Shown in pieces: positions 1-6,337 of a DNA stretch of 6,922 nt; the first letter of the stretch is position 1, and each line of letters opens with the position of its first letter. The notes beneath the pieces were generated by a model, which was not told where the DNA came from, ran no database searches, and saw only the letters and a program-made list of their open reading frames with translations. A program made the position numbers and the translations under genes. Source of the DNA: Duncaniella sp. (GTDB lineage Bacteria > Bacteroidota > Bacteroidia > Bacteroidales > Muribaculaceae); contig JAIDJD010000148.1 in NCBI GenBank assembly GCA_029052375.1, positions 1 to 6,922 of the forward strand. Reading direction: 5' to 3'.

Positions 1-80
1 CCCTTTTTTTTTTTCAAGCACACGCCGGCATACGAGATCTTTTCCGGTCGCGTGGGCTCGGAGTTGTCAATAACCCACCG
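1..80 (-). other. Nextera/Illumina P7 adapter read-through (assembly artefact, not genomic DNA)
   Basis: This stretch matches a sequencing library adapter, not a chromosome. Positions 15-38 match the 24-nt Illumina P7 oligo with 3 mismatches. Positions 39-46 fit an 8-nt index. Positions 47-61 match the 15-nt Nextera read-2 segment (GTCTCGTGGGCTCGG) with 1 mismatch. Positions 62-80 match the 19-nt transposase mosaic end at 12 of 19. Read on the minus strand, the order is insert, mosaic end, adapter, index, P7, eleven A, then GGG, which is what a read produces when it runs off the end of a short fragment. Eight of the eleven mismatches are calls of G in that orientation, as expected for failing signal in two-colour chemistry. 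The adapter sequences are recalled from memory. Genomic sequence should start near 81, and nothing here should be annotated as biology. Confidence 0.93.
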
Positions 81-91
81 GGCCTACATAT

Positions 92-130
92 ACAGGCGTC
101 CACCTCTGCCCGACAGAGGTGGACGCCTGT
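92..130 (-). terminator. Perfect 17-bp stem-loop, probable terminator of the nucleoside kinase gene
   Basis: Arms 92-108 and 114-130 are exact reverse complements (ACAGGCGTCCACCTCTG and its complement) around a 5-nt loop. The hairpin lies 35 bp beyond the kinase stop codon, which suits a transcription terminator for that minus-strand gene. No clear U-run follows on either strand: the minus side continues ATATGTAGG and the plus side CCTATTTCG. It may therefore be a bidirectional or 3'-end-stabilising hairpin. It also sits 11 bp from the adapter junction, so a fold-back library artefact cannot be fully excluded. Confidence 0.6.
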
Positions 131-165
131 CCTATTTCGTTACTTATATATATTAAGGGGGAGCG

Positions 166-1845
166 TCAGTATTTGAGAGTAGAGCCGCCAAGGAATTCGC
201 GGAGCAGGGATGTGGGCGGTATGAGATGTGTGGGTATGGATGGGAAATAGCTAAGGAACAGACGGAGGCGACGGGCGAGGGCATACTCGGGAAGTGTGCG
301 CGGGACGGTGCGGAGGACACGCTCGGCCTCGTCGCGCATGACGCTCAGCTCGAAGAGAAGCGACGAGTTGAACATCGAGTCGGCGTTTTCCTGATATGGG
401 AATATCCACTTTTCCTCGCCGCGCCGGACACTGGGCCAGCGCCGTATGGTGTCGAGGGGAGATGTGCCGCGATACTTGCAGTCGCGCACGATGCGGCGGA
501 TGAGGCGGGTGTCCGTCGTCGGTATCCAGTTGTGCTCGTCGACAGCTATGGTAGTGAGCGCCGAGACATAGACGCGATACTTCAGCTTTTCGGGTATGCG
601 TTCTGTCAGCGACGGATTGAGCCCGTGGATGCCCTCAATGAGAAGTATTGAGTCTTTGGGAAGGGATATCACCTTGTCTTTCTGGTACTGGCGTGTGCCC
701 GTCTCGAAGTTGTATGTAGGCAGATTGACCTCCTTGCCCTGAGTGAGATCGAGGAGATGTGCGTTGAACAGCCTCAGGTCTATGGCGTCGATGGACTCGT
801 AGTCATACTCTCCGTCCTCGTCCACGGGTGTCAGATGGCGGTCGACAAAATAGTCGTCGAGCGAAATCATCACCGGACGTATCAGATTGGTGAGCAGCTC
901 TATGGCCAGGCGCTTGGTGAATGTGGTCTTGCCTGAGGATGACGGCCCGGCAATCAGGACTATCTTGGCCTGCCCCTCCCTGAAGCGCGCGGTGATGGCA
1001 TCGGCGATGGCGCGGATATGCTTTGCAGACAGCGCCTCGGCGATGTTGACCATCATGGCCGCCTGCTTGGCGCGCACCATAGAGTGGACATCGGCGGCCC
1101 CTGAGATGCCCACGATGCGGTTGAAGCGCTGATACTCGGCGAAGGCACGCGCCAGCTTTGGCTGTTCGACCGGGACTGCGGGCACAAGCGGATTATCCTT
1201 GGACGGAGGCACGAGCAGATATCCATATCCGTCGCCCCACGGGATGAAGTCGAAGACGCCGAGCATCCCGGTGGACGGAGCCAGCGGCCCTATGCAGGTG
1301 TCGGTGGTGGTGTCGAGCGTGTAGACGACGGTGTACAGCTCCGAGAGGTCTTCTATGAGACGCGCCTTCTCGTCGAGCCCCTGGGCACGCAGCATCCCGG
1401 CCACCTGCGGCGTGGGCAGCTCGGACCGCACTATCGGGAGGTCTCTCGCTACAAGCTCCTGCATCTCGGCGCGCACCGCGGCGGCCACCTCGGGGCGAGG
1501 CAGTCGCGGAGCCCCGTCGGGGAAGGCTATGGTGCAGTAATAGCCGTGGGATATGGAGTTGCGCACCCTCAGCCTGGCCCCCGGATAGAGCTTTGTGACG
1601 GCCCTGTAGAGCATCAGGCAGAGCGAGCGCACGCAACAGCGCATCCCCTCAGGCGACGACGGCGTTATATACTCGACCTGCTTGGGGCAGAAGAGCGAGA
1701 AGGAGAGGTCTTCAAACTTATTGTTGACACGCGCACATATGGGCGCGGGGCAGGCGGGAAGTCCGGCGAGAGCGTGGAGCTGAGACACGGTAGTGCCGCC
1801 GGGGACATCTATAGTGCGGTTGTCGGGAAGAAGAGTGATAATCAT
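166..1845 (-). CDS. Nucleoside kinase (uridine kinase family) with ThrRS-like N-terminal domains
   Basis: 559-aa cytoplasmic P-loop kinase of the phosphoribulokinase/uridine kinase family, expected to phosphorylate a nucleoside such as uridine or cytidine with ATP or GTP in pyrimidine salvage. Residues 1-60 resemble a TGS (ubiquitin-like) domain. Residues about 67-200 resemble the second N-terminal (editing-type) domain of threonyl-tRNA synthetase, including SHGYYC at 99-104 and CIGPLAP at 184-190. The kinase domain starts near 290: Walker A GPSSSGKT at 300-307, the acidic SLDDYF at 328-333, EGIHGLNP at 404-411, and an arginine-rich lid DTRLIRRIVRD at 445-455. The ATG at 1845 gives a complete TGS domain, and no Shine-Dalgarno sequence precedes it, as is usual in Bacteroidetes. 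The gene is transcribed divergently from the protease gene. The natural substrate cannot be read from sequence. The ThrRS-like part appears to lack editing residues (see findings). Confidence 0.93.
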   Translation of the reverse strand: MIITLLPDNRTIDVPGGTTVSQLHALAGLPACPAPICARVNNKFEDLSFSLFCPKQVEYITPSSPEGMRCCVRSLCLMLYRAVTKLYPGARLRVRNSISHGYYCTIAFPDGAPRLPRPEVAAAVRAEMQELVARDLPIVRSELPTPQVAGMLRAQGLDEKARLIEDLSELYTVVYTLDTTTDTCIGPLAPSTGMLGVFDFIPWGDGYGYLLVPPSKDNPLVPAVPVEQPKLARAFAEYQRFNRIVGISGAADVHSMVRAKQAAMMVNIAEALSAKHIRAIADAITARFREGQAKIVLIAGPSSSGKTTFTKRLAIELLTNLIRPVMISLDDYFVDRHLTPVDEDGEYDYESIDAIDLRLFNAHLLDLTQGKEVNLPTYNFETGTRQYQKDKVISLPKDSILLIEGIHGLNPSLTERIPEKLKYRVYVSALTTIAVDEHNWIPTTDTRLIRRIVRDCKYRGTSPLDTIRRWPSVRRGEEKWIFPYQENADSMFNSSLLFELSVMRDEAERVLRTVPRTLPEYALARRLRLFLSYFPSIPTHLIPPTSLLREFLGGSTLKY

Positions 1846-1894
1846 AACGGAGCGGTAGGTGAGATGAATTGTACAGCGGAGCGGTTGGCTCTGA

Positions 1895-1902
1895 CAAATA
1901 TA
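1895..1902 (-). promoter_or_regulatory. Bacteroidetes -7 promoter box for the nucleoside kinase gene
   Basis: On the minus strand this reads TATATTTG, an exact match to the Bacteroidetes primary-sigma -7 consensus TAnnTTTG. It lies 49 bp upstream of the kinase ATG, implying a 5' leader of roughly 40 nt. A convincing -33 TTTG box at 19-21 bp upstream is not seen, so the call rests on the -7 box and its position. Confidence 0.5.
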
Positions 1903-1967
1903 ACGCCCGAAGCGCCCTTGAGGAAAGATATTTTAGTTAAAAAAAATTAACCCCGACCATCCATGCT

Positions 1968-1997
1968 CCCCGCCCGAGGCCCACGCGGCCCGCGGGG
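1968..1997. other. GC-rich nested stem-loop in the divergent intergenic region
   Basis: An outer stem CCCCGC (1968-1973) pairs with GCGGGG (1992-1997), and an inner stem GGCC (1978-1981) pairs with GGCC (1987-1990) around a 5-nt loop. CAATTTT follows on the plus strand. It stands out against the A/T-rich DNA at 1925-1950 and lies 33 bp before the protease ATG. It could be a structured leader of that gene, a weak upstream terminator or a DNA-binding site. With this base composition it may also be chance. No plus-strand TAnnTTTG box was found between 1846 and 2030. Confidence 0.3.
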
Positions 1998-2030
1998 CAA
2001 TTTTCGCGGACGCCGCGCGTTATCTAAAAT

Positions 2031-3158
2031 ATGAGAAGACTACCACACAACCTGCTGTACTGCACAATCCTCGGCCTGCTGCTGGCCCTTGCCTCGTGCG
2101 GACACTCGGACGAGCCGGAGCCCGGGGGACCGGGCAAGGAGAAGGAGAACCGACGCACCATACTGGTCTACATGGTGGCCGCCAACTCGCTCGGCGACCT
2201 CGGCTATGACGAGGCAGACCTCGGAGAGATGGCCAGGGCCGCCAGAGAGGGGCAGACCGCCGGAGGGCGCCTGCTGGTCTACCGCGCCGCCCGCGAGACA
2301 TCGGCCGGCGCGCCCAAGCTGATCGAAGTGACCCCCGACGGCACCCTCGAGATACTGAAAGAATATGACACCGGCCTCTACTCCGTAGACCCCGCGCGGA
2401 TGAAGGAGGTAATCGACGACGCCATGCAGACCGCCCCCGCCGAGGGATACGGCCTGGTGTTGTGGAGCCACGCCAACGGCTGGCTCGGAGCCCCGGAAGG
2501 AGCCGGCGACCGCTACAAGGCCTTCGGCGAAGACCGCAGGCACTACATGACGCTCCAGTCGCTCGGCAAGGTGCTGTCCGACTACACCTTCGACTTCATC
2601 TACGCCGACTGCTGCCTGATGGGCAACATAGAGACAGCCTACGAACTGCGCCGGGCCACCCCCCTCTTCGCGGCCTCGCCCACCGAGCTCGGGCTCGAGG
2701 GTATGCCCTACGACCAGAACCTCCGCCACCTCTTTGCCGAGACGCCCGAAGTGGCCGAGGCGGCCCGCAACACCTACGAGTGGTATGCCGAGCGCGGCAA
2801 GCACTGCCAGATGAGCGTCATACTCACCTCGGCCCTCGACGACCTGGCCCGCGAGAGCCGCCGCCTGTGGCAGAACCGCACCGGATATCCCGACGTCAGC
2901 GGCGTCCAGACCTACGTCAGCGACACCCCCTGCCACAGCTACGACATGGAGGCATACTACGAGCGGCTCGGAGCCGACGACGCCTGGCGCGCCGCGCTCG
3001 GCCGGGCCGTGATATACAAGGCCTCCACAGCCAAGGCCATAGGCTCAATAAGCATGGACCGATACTGCGGCCTCGGCTCGGGAGCCGTCCGCAGCGAACG
3101 CGACATCGACTATCGCGGATACAGCGACACACAATGGTGGAAAACAATAAACAACTGA
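2031..3158 (+). CDS. Clostripain-related (C11 family) cysteine peptidase, lipoprotein
   Basis: 375-aa predicted secreted protease anchored as a lipoprotein. Residues 1-22 form a type II signal peptide (RR, a hydrophobic core at about 9-21, lipobox LASC with Cys23 as lipidation site), followed by a flexible Asp/Glu/Pro/Gly/Lys-rich linker to about 40. The C11 fold begins at RRTILVYMVAANSL (41-54). The catalytic dyad is inferred to be His147 in LVLWSHANGW (142-151) and Cys195 in YADCCLMGNIE (191-201), by comparison with the usual H...DACLM pattern of the family. C11 enzymes typically cleave after Arg or Lys. The acidic linker shape suggests surface exposure in Bacteroidetes, but the substrate is unknown. 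The ATG is chosen because it gives the intact signal peptide. The mscS start codon follows after 19 bp, so the two may be cotranscribed. The DCC in place of DAC at the active site is a small oddity. Confidence 0.9.
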   Translation: MRRLPHNLLYCTILGLLLALASCGHSDEPEPGGPGKEKENRRTILVYMVAANSLGDLGYDEADLGEMARAAREGQTAGGRLLVYRAARETSAGAPKLIEVTPDGTLEILKEYDTGLYSVDPARMKEVIDDAMQTAPAEGYGLVLWSHANGWLGAPEGAGDRYKAFGEDRRHYMTLQSLGKVLSDYTFDFIYADCCLMGNIETAYELRRATPLFAASPTELGLEGMPYDQNLRHLFAETPEVAEAARNTYEWYAERGKHCQMSVILTSALDDLARESRRLWQNRTGYPDVSGVQTYVSDTPCHSYDMEAYYERLGADDAWRAALGRAVIYKASTAKAIGSISMDRYCGLGSGAVRSERDIDYRGYSDTQWWKTINN

Positions 3159-3177
3159 CACATACCCGATACATACA

Positions 3178-4074
3178 ATGACACCCTCACTACCCGCAGA
3201 CAGCATAGCGGCCCCCGCAGCCGAACTCGCGCAGATGGGCAACATGACATTCGACGAACTGATAGGCACCCTCGCGAGCAAGGCCGTCCACTTCGGCATC
3301 TCGCTCTTCGCCGCCATAACGGTCTTCTACATCGGCCGCTTCGTCATCACGCGCCTCTACCGCATGGCCGAGAAGCTGATGCTCAAGCGCAACGTCGAAG
3401 CCTCGCTCACCACCTTCGTGCTGAGCATGATACGCATAGTCCTCTACTTCATCCTGCTGGTCACCGTCATCGGCATCCTCGGCCTTGAGACCAGCTCGTT
3501 CCTGGCCATCTTCGCCTCGGCCGGCGTCGCCGTCGGCATGGCCCTGAGCGGCACCCTCCAGAACTTTGCGGGAGGCGTCCTGATACTCCTCCTCAAACCC
3601 TTCAAGGTAGGAGACGCCATCGAGGCCCAGGGATATGCCGGCACGGTGCGCAAGATAGAAATCTTCAACACCGTCATCACCACCCCCGACAACAAGACCA
3701 TCATCATACCCAACGGCGGCCTCTCCACAGGCACCATCAACAACTCCACCACCCAGACCATGCGGCGCGTAGACTGGACCATCGGGATCAGCTACGGCGA
3801 CTCCACCGCCCGCGCCCGCGAGGCCATACTCGGGATGCTCGCGAGCGACAGCCGCATACTCCGGGCCTCGACACCCGGCGCCGCCGACCCCGCCGTCTTC
3901 GTGGCCTCGCTGGACGACTCGGCCGTCACCATCACTGTCCGCGCATGGGTGCTCAAGGCCGACTACTGGGACGTCTTCTTCGGCTACAACGAACGGTTTC
4001 TCAACGAGCTGCCCGAGCGCGCGGGCGTCCGCTTCCCCTTCCCTCAGATGGACGTGCATATGCACCGAGATTAA
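3178..4074 (+). CDS. mscS: Small-conductance mechanosensitive channel, MscS family
   Basis: 298-aa inner-membrane channel, close to the length of E. coli MscS (286 aa), that opens under membrane tension to release solutes during hypo-osmotic shock. Three hydrophobic segments are visible at about 37-58, 80-101 and 105-140. The third is the pore-lining helix, with the Gly/Ala-rich SAGVAVGMALSG (114-125), the LQNFAGG kink (127-133) and LLLKPFKVGD (137-146) leading into the cytoplasmic beta domain. TIIIPNG (174-180) and the terminal FPFPQMDVHMH (286-296) are typical of the cytoplasmic cage. The ATG is preceded by an A-rich stretch, not a Shine-Dalgarno sequence. The gene is probably cotranscribed with the upstream C11 protease gene and is followed by a terminator-like hairpin. 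Nothing suggests a truncated or degenerate gene. Confidence 0.95.
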   Translation: MTPSLPADSIAAPAAELAQMGNMTFDELIGTLASKAVHFGISLFAAITVFYIGRFVITRLYRMAEKLMLKRNVEASLTTFVLSMIRIVLYFILLVTVIGILGLETSSFLAIFASAGVAVGMALSGTLQNFAGGVLILLLKPFKVGDAIEAQGYAGTVRKIEIFNTVITTPDNKTIIIPNGGLSTGTINNSTTQTMRRVDWTIGISYGDSTARAREAILGMLASDSRILRASTPGAADPAVFVASLDDSAVTITVRAWVLKADYWDVFFGYNERFLNELPERAGVRFPFPQMDVHMHRD

Positions 4075-4108
4075 CATTCTTTAAAGAGGAAATACGGAGG
4101 ATTTTTGG

Positions 4109-4116
4109 TAACTTTG
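4109..4116 (+). promoter_or_regulatory. Bacteroidetes -7 promoter box upstream of recJ
   Basis: TAACTTTG matches the TAnnTTTG consensus exactly and is followed by GCGG, a common context for Bacteroidetes start sites. Transcription would begin at about 4120-4125, giving a recJ leader of roughly 180 nt. The -33 region is poor: TTTA at 4080-4083 is 25 bp away, further than the usual 19-21. It is the only clear promoter candidate between mscS and recJ. Confidence 0.5.
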
Positions 4117-4117
4117 C

Positions 4118-4160
4118 GGAGGCGTGCCATGTGTATGTGGCGTGCCTCCTTTCCTTATTT
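4118..4160 (+). terminator. Stem-loop plus T-rich tail, probable mscS terminator
   Basis: GGAGGCGTGCC (4118-4128) pairs over all 11 positions with GGCGTGCCTCC (4139-4149) if two G-U wobbles are allowed, leaving a 10-nt loop. TTTTCCTTATTT follows. It starts 43 bp after the mscS stop codon, a normal place for an intrinsic terminator. The wobble pairs work only when this strand is the RNA, which supports the plus-strand orientation. Its 5' arm directly abuts the TAACTTTG box. Confidence 0.6.
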
Positions 4161-4251
4161 GCGGCCAGGCCCCCGTACGGAGGTGTCCGCCCCACAGACT
4201 CTCTCATCCTCTGATACCATGGCCGCGCCGTCGTTCAACAGGCCGAGGCCG

Positions 4252-4295
4252 CCTCTCTCTCCCCCCTCCCCCCTTTCTTTGAAAAAAAGAAAAAA
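4252..4295. repeat. 29-nt pyrimidine run followed by 15-nt purine run before recJ
   Basis: Positions 4252-4280 are C/T only and 4281-4295 are A/G only (GAAAAAAAGAAAAAA). TTTCTTT (4274-4280) can pair with AAAGAAA (4286-4292). The A-rich part ends 8 bp before the recJ ATG and probably serves as the unstructured, Shine-Dalgarno-free translation initiation region usual in Bacteroidetes. The C/T tract has no assigned role; the low-complexity runs are also prone to length errors. Confidence 0.6.
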
Positions 4296-4303
4296 CGACA
4301 TAA

Positions 4304-6034
4304 ATGACAAGTAAATGGAATTACTGTCCACTCACATCCTCACAACACGACGCCGAGCTGCGGCTCGCGGCGCGCTATTCGGGAGTGCCCCCGATAAGCG
4401 AGCTGCTGGTTAAGCGCGGACATACAGACGCAAAGGAAGCGGAGCAGTTCCTGCACCCGTCCCTGCGCGACCTCCACGACCCATTTCTGATGCCGGAGAT
4501 GGACCGCGCCGTGGCGCGGCTCAACAAGGCCATGGGGCGCAAGGAGAAGATACGCGTGTATGGAGACTATGACGTGGACGGCACGACGGCCGTGGCCCTG
4601 GTATACAGATACCTGCGCCAATACTACTCGAACATCGACTACGACATCCCCACCCGAGGCGAGGACGGCTACGGCATCTCGCTGGCCACCATCGACCAGG
4701 CCGCCGAGGACGGGGTGACGCTCTTCATCATCCTCGACTGCGGCATCAAAGCCAAGGAAGAGGTGGCCTATGCCCTCGAGCGGGGCATAGACTTCATCAT
4801 CTGCGACCACCACGTGGCCGACGACAGCCTCCCCCCCGCGGCCGCCATCCTCAACCCCAAGCTCGCCGGCAGCACATATCCCTGCCGCCACCTCTCGGGC
4901 TGCGGCGTAGGATACAAGCTGATGCAGGCCTTCGCCGTCAGCAACGGCCTCTCCACAGCCGAGCTCGAAGGGATGCTCGACCTCGTGGCCGTCTCGATAG
5001 CCGCAGACATCGTCCCCATGGTGGGCGAAAACCGCGTCCTGGCCTACTATGGCCTCAAGCGCCTCAACTCCACCGCCGCCAACATCGGCATCAAGGCCAT
5101 CATACGCCTCTGCGGCCTCTCGGGCAAGGAAATCAAAATCTCAGACGTCATCTTCAAGATAGGCCCCCGCATCAACGCCGCAGGCAGGATGCAGAGCGGG
5201 CGCGAGGCCGTAGACCTCCTCGTATGCCGCAACATGAACGACGCCATGGCCCTGGCGCGCGACATAGACCGGCGCAACCAGGAGCGCAAGGAGCTCGACC
5301 ACCGCATAACGGACGAGGCCACAGCCCTGATAGAAGAGCAGGCCGCCATGTGGGCCGACCGCAAGTCCATCGTCGTCTACAACGAAGGGTGGCACAAGGG
5401 CATCATCGGCATCGTGGCATCGCGCCTCACAGAGCAGTATTACAAGCCCACCGTGGTACTGACCCGCTCCAACGGCATGGCCACAGGCTCGAGCCGCTCG
5501 GTACAGGGATTCGACGTCTACGCCGCCGTAGGCTCGGCCCGCCACCTGCTCGAGACCTTCGGAGGCCACACCTACGCCGTGGGCCTCAGCCTCAGGGAGG
5601 AGAACATACCCGAGTTCACACGCATCTTCGAGGAGTATGTGGCGGCCCACATCACCCCCGAACAGGAGACCCACACCCTCGAGATAGACGCCTATCTCAC
5701 CTTTGCCGAGCTCACGGCCGAGTTCATGAGCGTCCTGCACAAGTTCAACCCCTTCGGGCCGGGCAACCAGAAGCCCGTCTTCTGCACCCGAGGCGTCCGC
5801 GACTTCGGCACCTCCAAGGCCGTCGGCAAGAGCGGAGAGCACCTCAAGCTCGACCTCGTCGACGAGACCTGCGGCAAGGTGTTCCCGGGCATAGCCTTCA
5901 ACGCCGCCCCGGCCCACCTCGAGGCTGTGCGCTCGGGACGCCCCTTCGACATACTCTACACCATAGACGAGAGCCGCCGCAAGGGAGGAGCACGCACCAT
6001 CCAGCTGATGGTGAAAGAGATAATCCACTCCTGA
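4304..6034 (+). CDS. recJ: Single-stranded-DNA-specific 5'-3' exonuclease RecJ
   Basis: 576-aa DHH-superfamily nuclease that degrades single-stranded DNA 5' to 3' in recombinational repair and mismatch repair, using Mn2+ or Mg2+. All core motifs are present: motif I YGDYDVDGT (86-94), motif II Asp145 in ILDCG, motif III ICDHHV (166-171), GCGVGYKLM (199-207), and Asp235 in AADIVPM. IGPRINAAGRM (286-296) ends the DHH core. The DHHA1 part holds EGWHKGIIGIVASRL (361-375), SSRS (396-399) and GGH (420-422). A C-terminal OB-like domain includes FNPFGPGNQKPVF (481-493). Length matches the family. The ATG at 4304 follows an A-rich tract, and the nearby ATG at 4315 is out of frame. The gene leads a tight cluster with the lysO half-genes; that link is positional, with no known functional connection. 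Confidence 0.98.
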   Translation: MTSKWNYCPLTSSQHDAELRLAARYSGVPPISELLVKRGHTDAKEAEQFLHPSLRDLHDPFLMPEMDRAVARLNKAMGRKEKIRVYGDYDVDGTTAVALVYRYLRQYYSNIDYDIPTRGEDGYGISLATIDQAAEDGVTLFIILDCGIKAKEEVAYALERGIDFIICDHHVADDSLPPAAAILNPKLAGSTYPCRHLSGCGVGYKLMQAFAVSNGLSTAELEGMLDLVAVSIAADIVPMVGENRVLAYYGLKRLNSTAANIGIKAIIRLCGLSGKEIKISDVIFKIGPRINAAGRMQSGREAVDLLVCRNMNDAMALARDIDRRNQERKELDHRITDEATALIEEQAAMWADRKSIVVYNEGWHKGIIGIVASRLTEQYYKPTVVLTRSNGMATGSSRSVQGFDVYAAVGSARHLLETFGGHTYAVGLSLREENIPEFTRIFEEYVAAHITPEQETHTLEIDAYLTFAELTAEFMSVLHKFNPFGPGNQKPVFCTRGVRDFGTSKAVGKSGEHLKLDLVDETCGKVFPGIAFNAAPAHLEAVRSGRPFDILYTIDESRRKGGARTIQLMVKEIIHS

Positions 6035-6037
6035 GAT

Positions 6038-6337
6038 ATGCAGACGATAATCGTGTCGATGGCCCTGGGCATCGCCGCCGGATACCTGCTGAGGAAATCG
6101 AAGCTCCGATACCTCGGCAGGGTCACCATGGCCATCATCTGGCTGCTGCTCTTCCTGCTCGGCATCGAGGCCGGCGGCGACGACCGCATAGTGCGCTGGA
6201 TAGGCACCCTCGGGCTCGAGGCCATCGCGGTCTCGGCCGCAGGCGTGGCCGGGAGCTCGCTCCTCGCCCTCCTGCTCTGGAGGTGGTCTGTCCCCAAAGC
6301 CGCGGAGAGCATCGAGAAAGAAAGGAGGCGGCCGTGA
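6038..6337 (+). CDS. lysO: LysO-type L-lysine exporter, N-terminal half (split gene)
   Basis: 99-aa membrane protein corresponding to the first third of E. coli LysO (YbjE), which exports L-lysine and toxic lysine analogues across the inner membrane. Hydrophobic segments lie at about 1-18, 27-44 and 54-82, followed by a short charged tail (ESIEKERRRP, 90-99). The segment LLLFLLGIEAGGDD (36-49) resembles LLIFCVGMGIGRDI in the C-half product, as expected of the repeated halves of this transporter. The start lies 3 bp after the recJ stop codon, and the stop overlaps the next start, so translation is probably coupled to both neighbours. Split LysO genes are, to my knowledge, normal in Bacteroidetes, so this is not a frameshifted pseudogene. 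The short length makes the assignment depend mainly on the following gene. Confidence 0.8.
   Translation: MQTIIVSMALGIAAGYLLRKSKLRYLGRVTMAIIWLLLFLLGIEAGGDDRIVRWIGTLGLEAIAVSAAGVAGSSLLALLLWRWSVPKAAESIEKERRRP
6334..6337 (+). promoter_or_regulatory. GTGA stop/start overlap coupling the two lysO half-genes
   Basis: The four bases GTGA contain the GTG start of the C-half gene and the TGA stop of the N-half gene. An AGGAGG-like purine run (AAAGGAGG at 6320-6327) lies 6 bp upstream, a rare Shine-Dalgarno-like sequence in this window that also encodes the N-half tail. The layout suggests coupled translation and balanced amounts of the two membrane halves. Confidence 0.6.

Noticed and set aside
4..14. 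Run of 11 T at the window start, which could look like a terminator tail
   Set aside because: It is the complement of the poly-A that follows P7 in read-through, and so is part of the adapter artefact.
226..651. Plus-strand open frames within the kinase gene (226-651, 887-1132, 1331-1540, 1546-1950)
   Set aside because: They are antisense to a convincing full-length kinase with intact motifs, and their translations show no domain or motif.
2001..2028. TTTTCG...TATCTAAA as a possible promoter for the protease gene
   Set aside because: The -7 element does not match TAnnTTTG, and transcription would start at or inside the ATG.
3190..4077. A 295-codon open frame antisense to mscS; similar antisense frames at 2040-2936 (protease) and 5141-6028 (recJ)
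   Set aside because: All three lie opposite well-recognised genes, have low-complexity Gly/Val/Ala/Glu-rich translations, and match no recognisable family. They follow from GC-rich codon use with C in third positions, which keeps the opposite strand free of stops.
3945..4314. Small open frames across the mscS-recJ gap (3945-4214, 4105-4314 plus strand; 4001-4207 minus strand)
   Set aside because: They overlap mscS or run through the terminator hairpin and the pyrimidine tract, with compositionally odd translations and no initiation signals.
6038..6337. The 99-aa lysO N-half as a frameshifted or broken gene
   Set aside because: The frame ends in a natural charged tail, the next gene starts by overlap with its own first helix, and split LysO is an arrangement I recall from Bacteroidetes.
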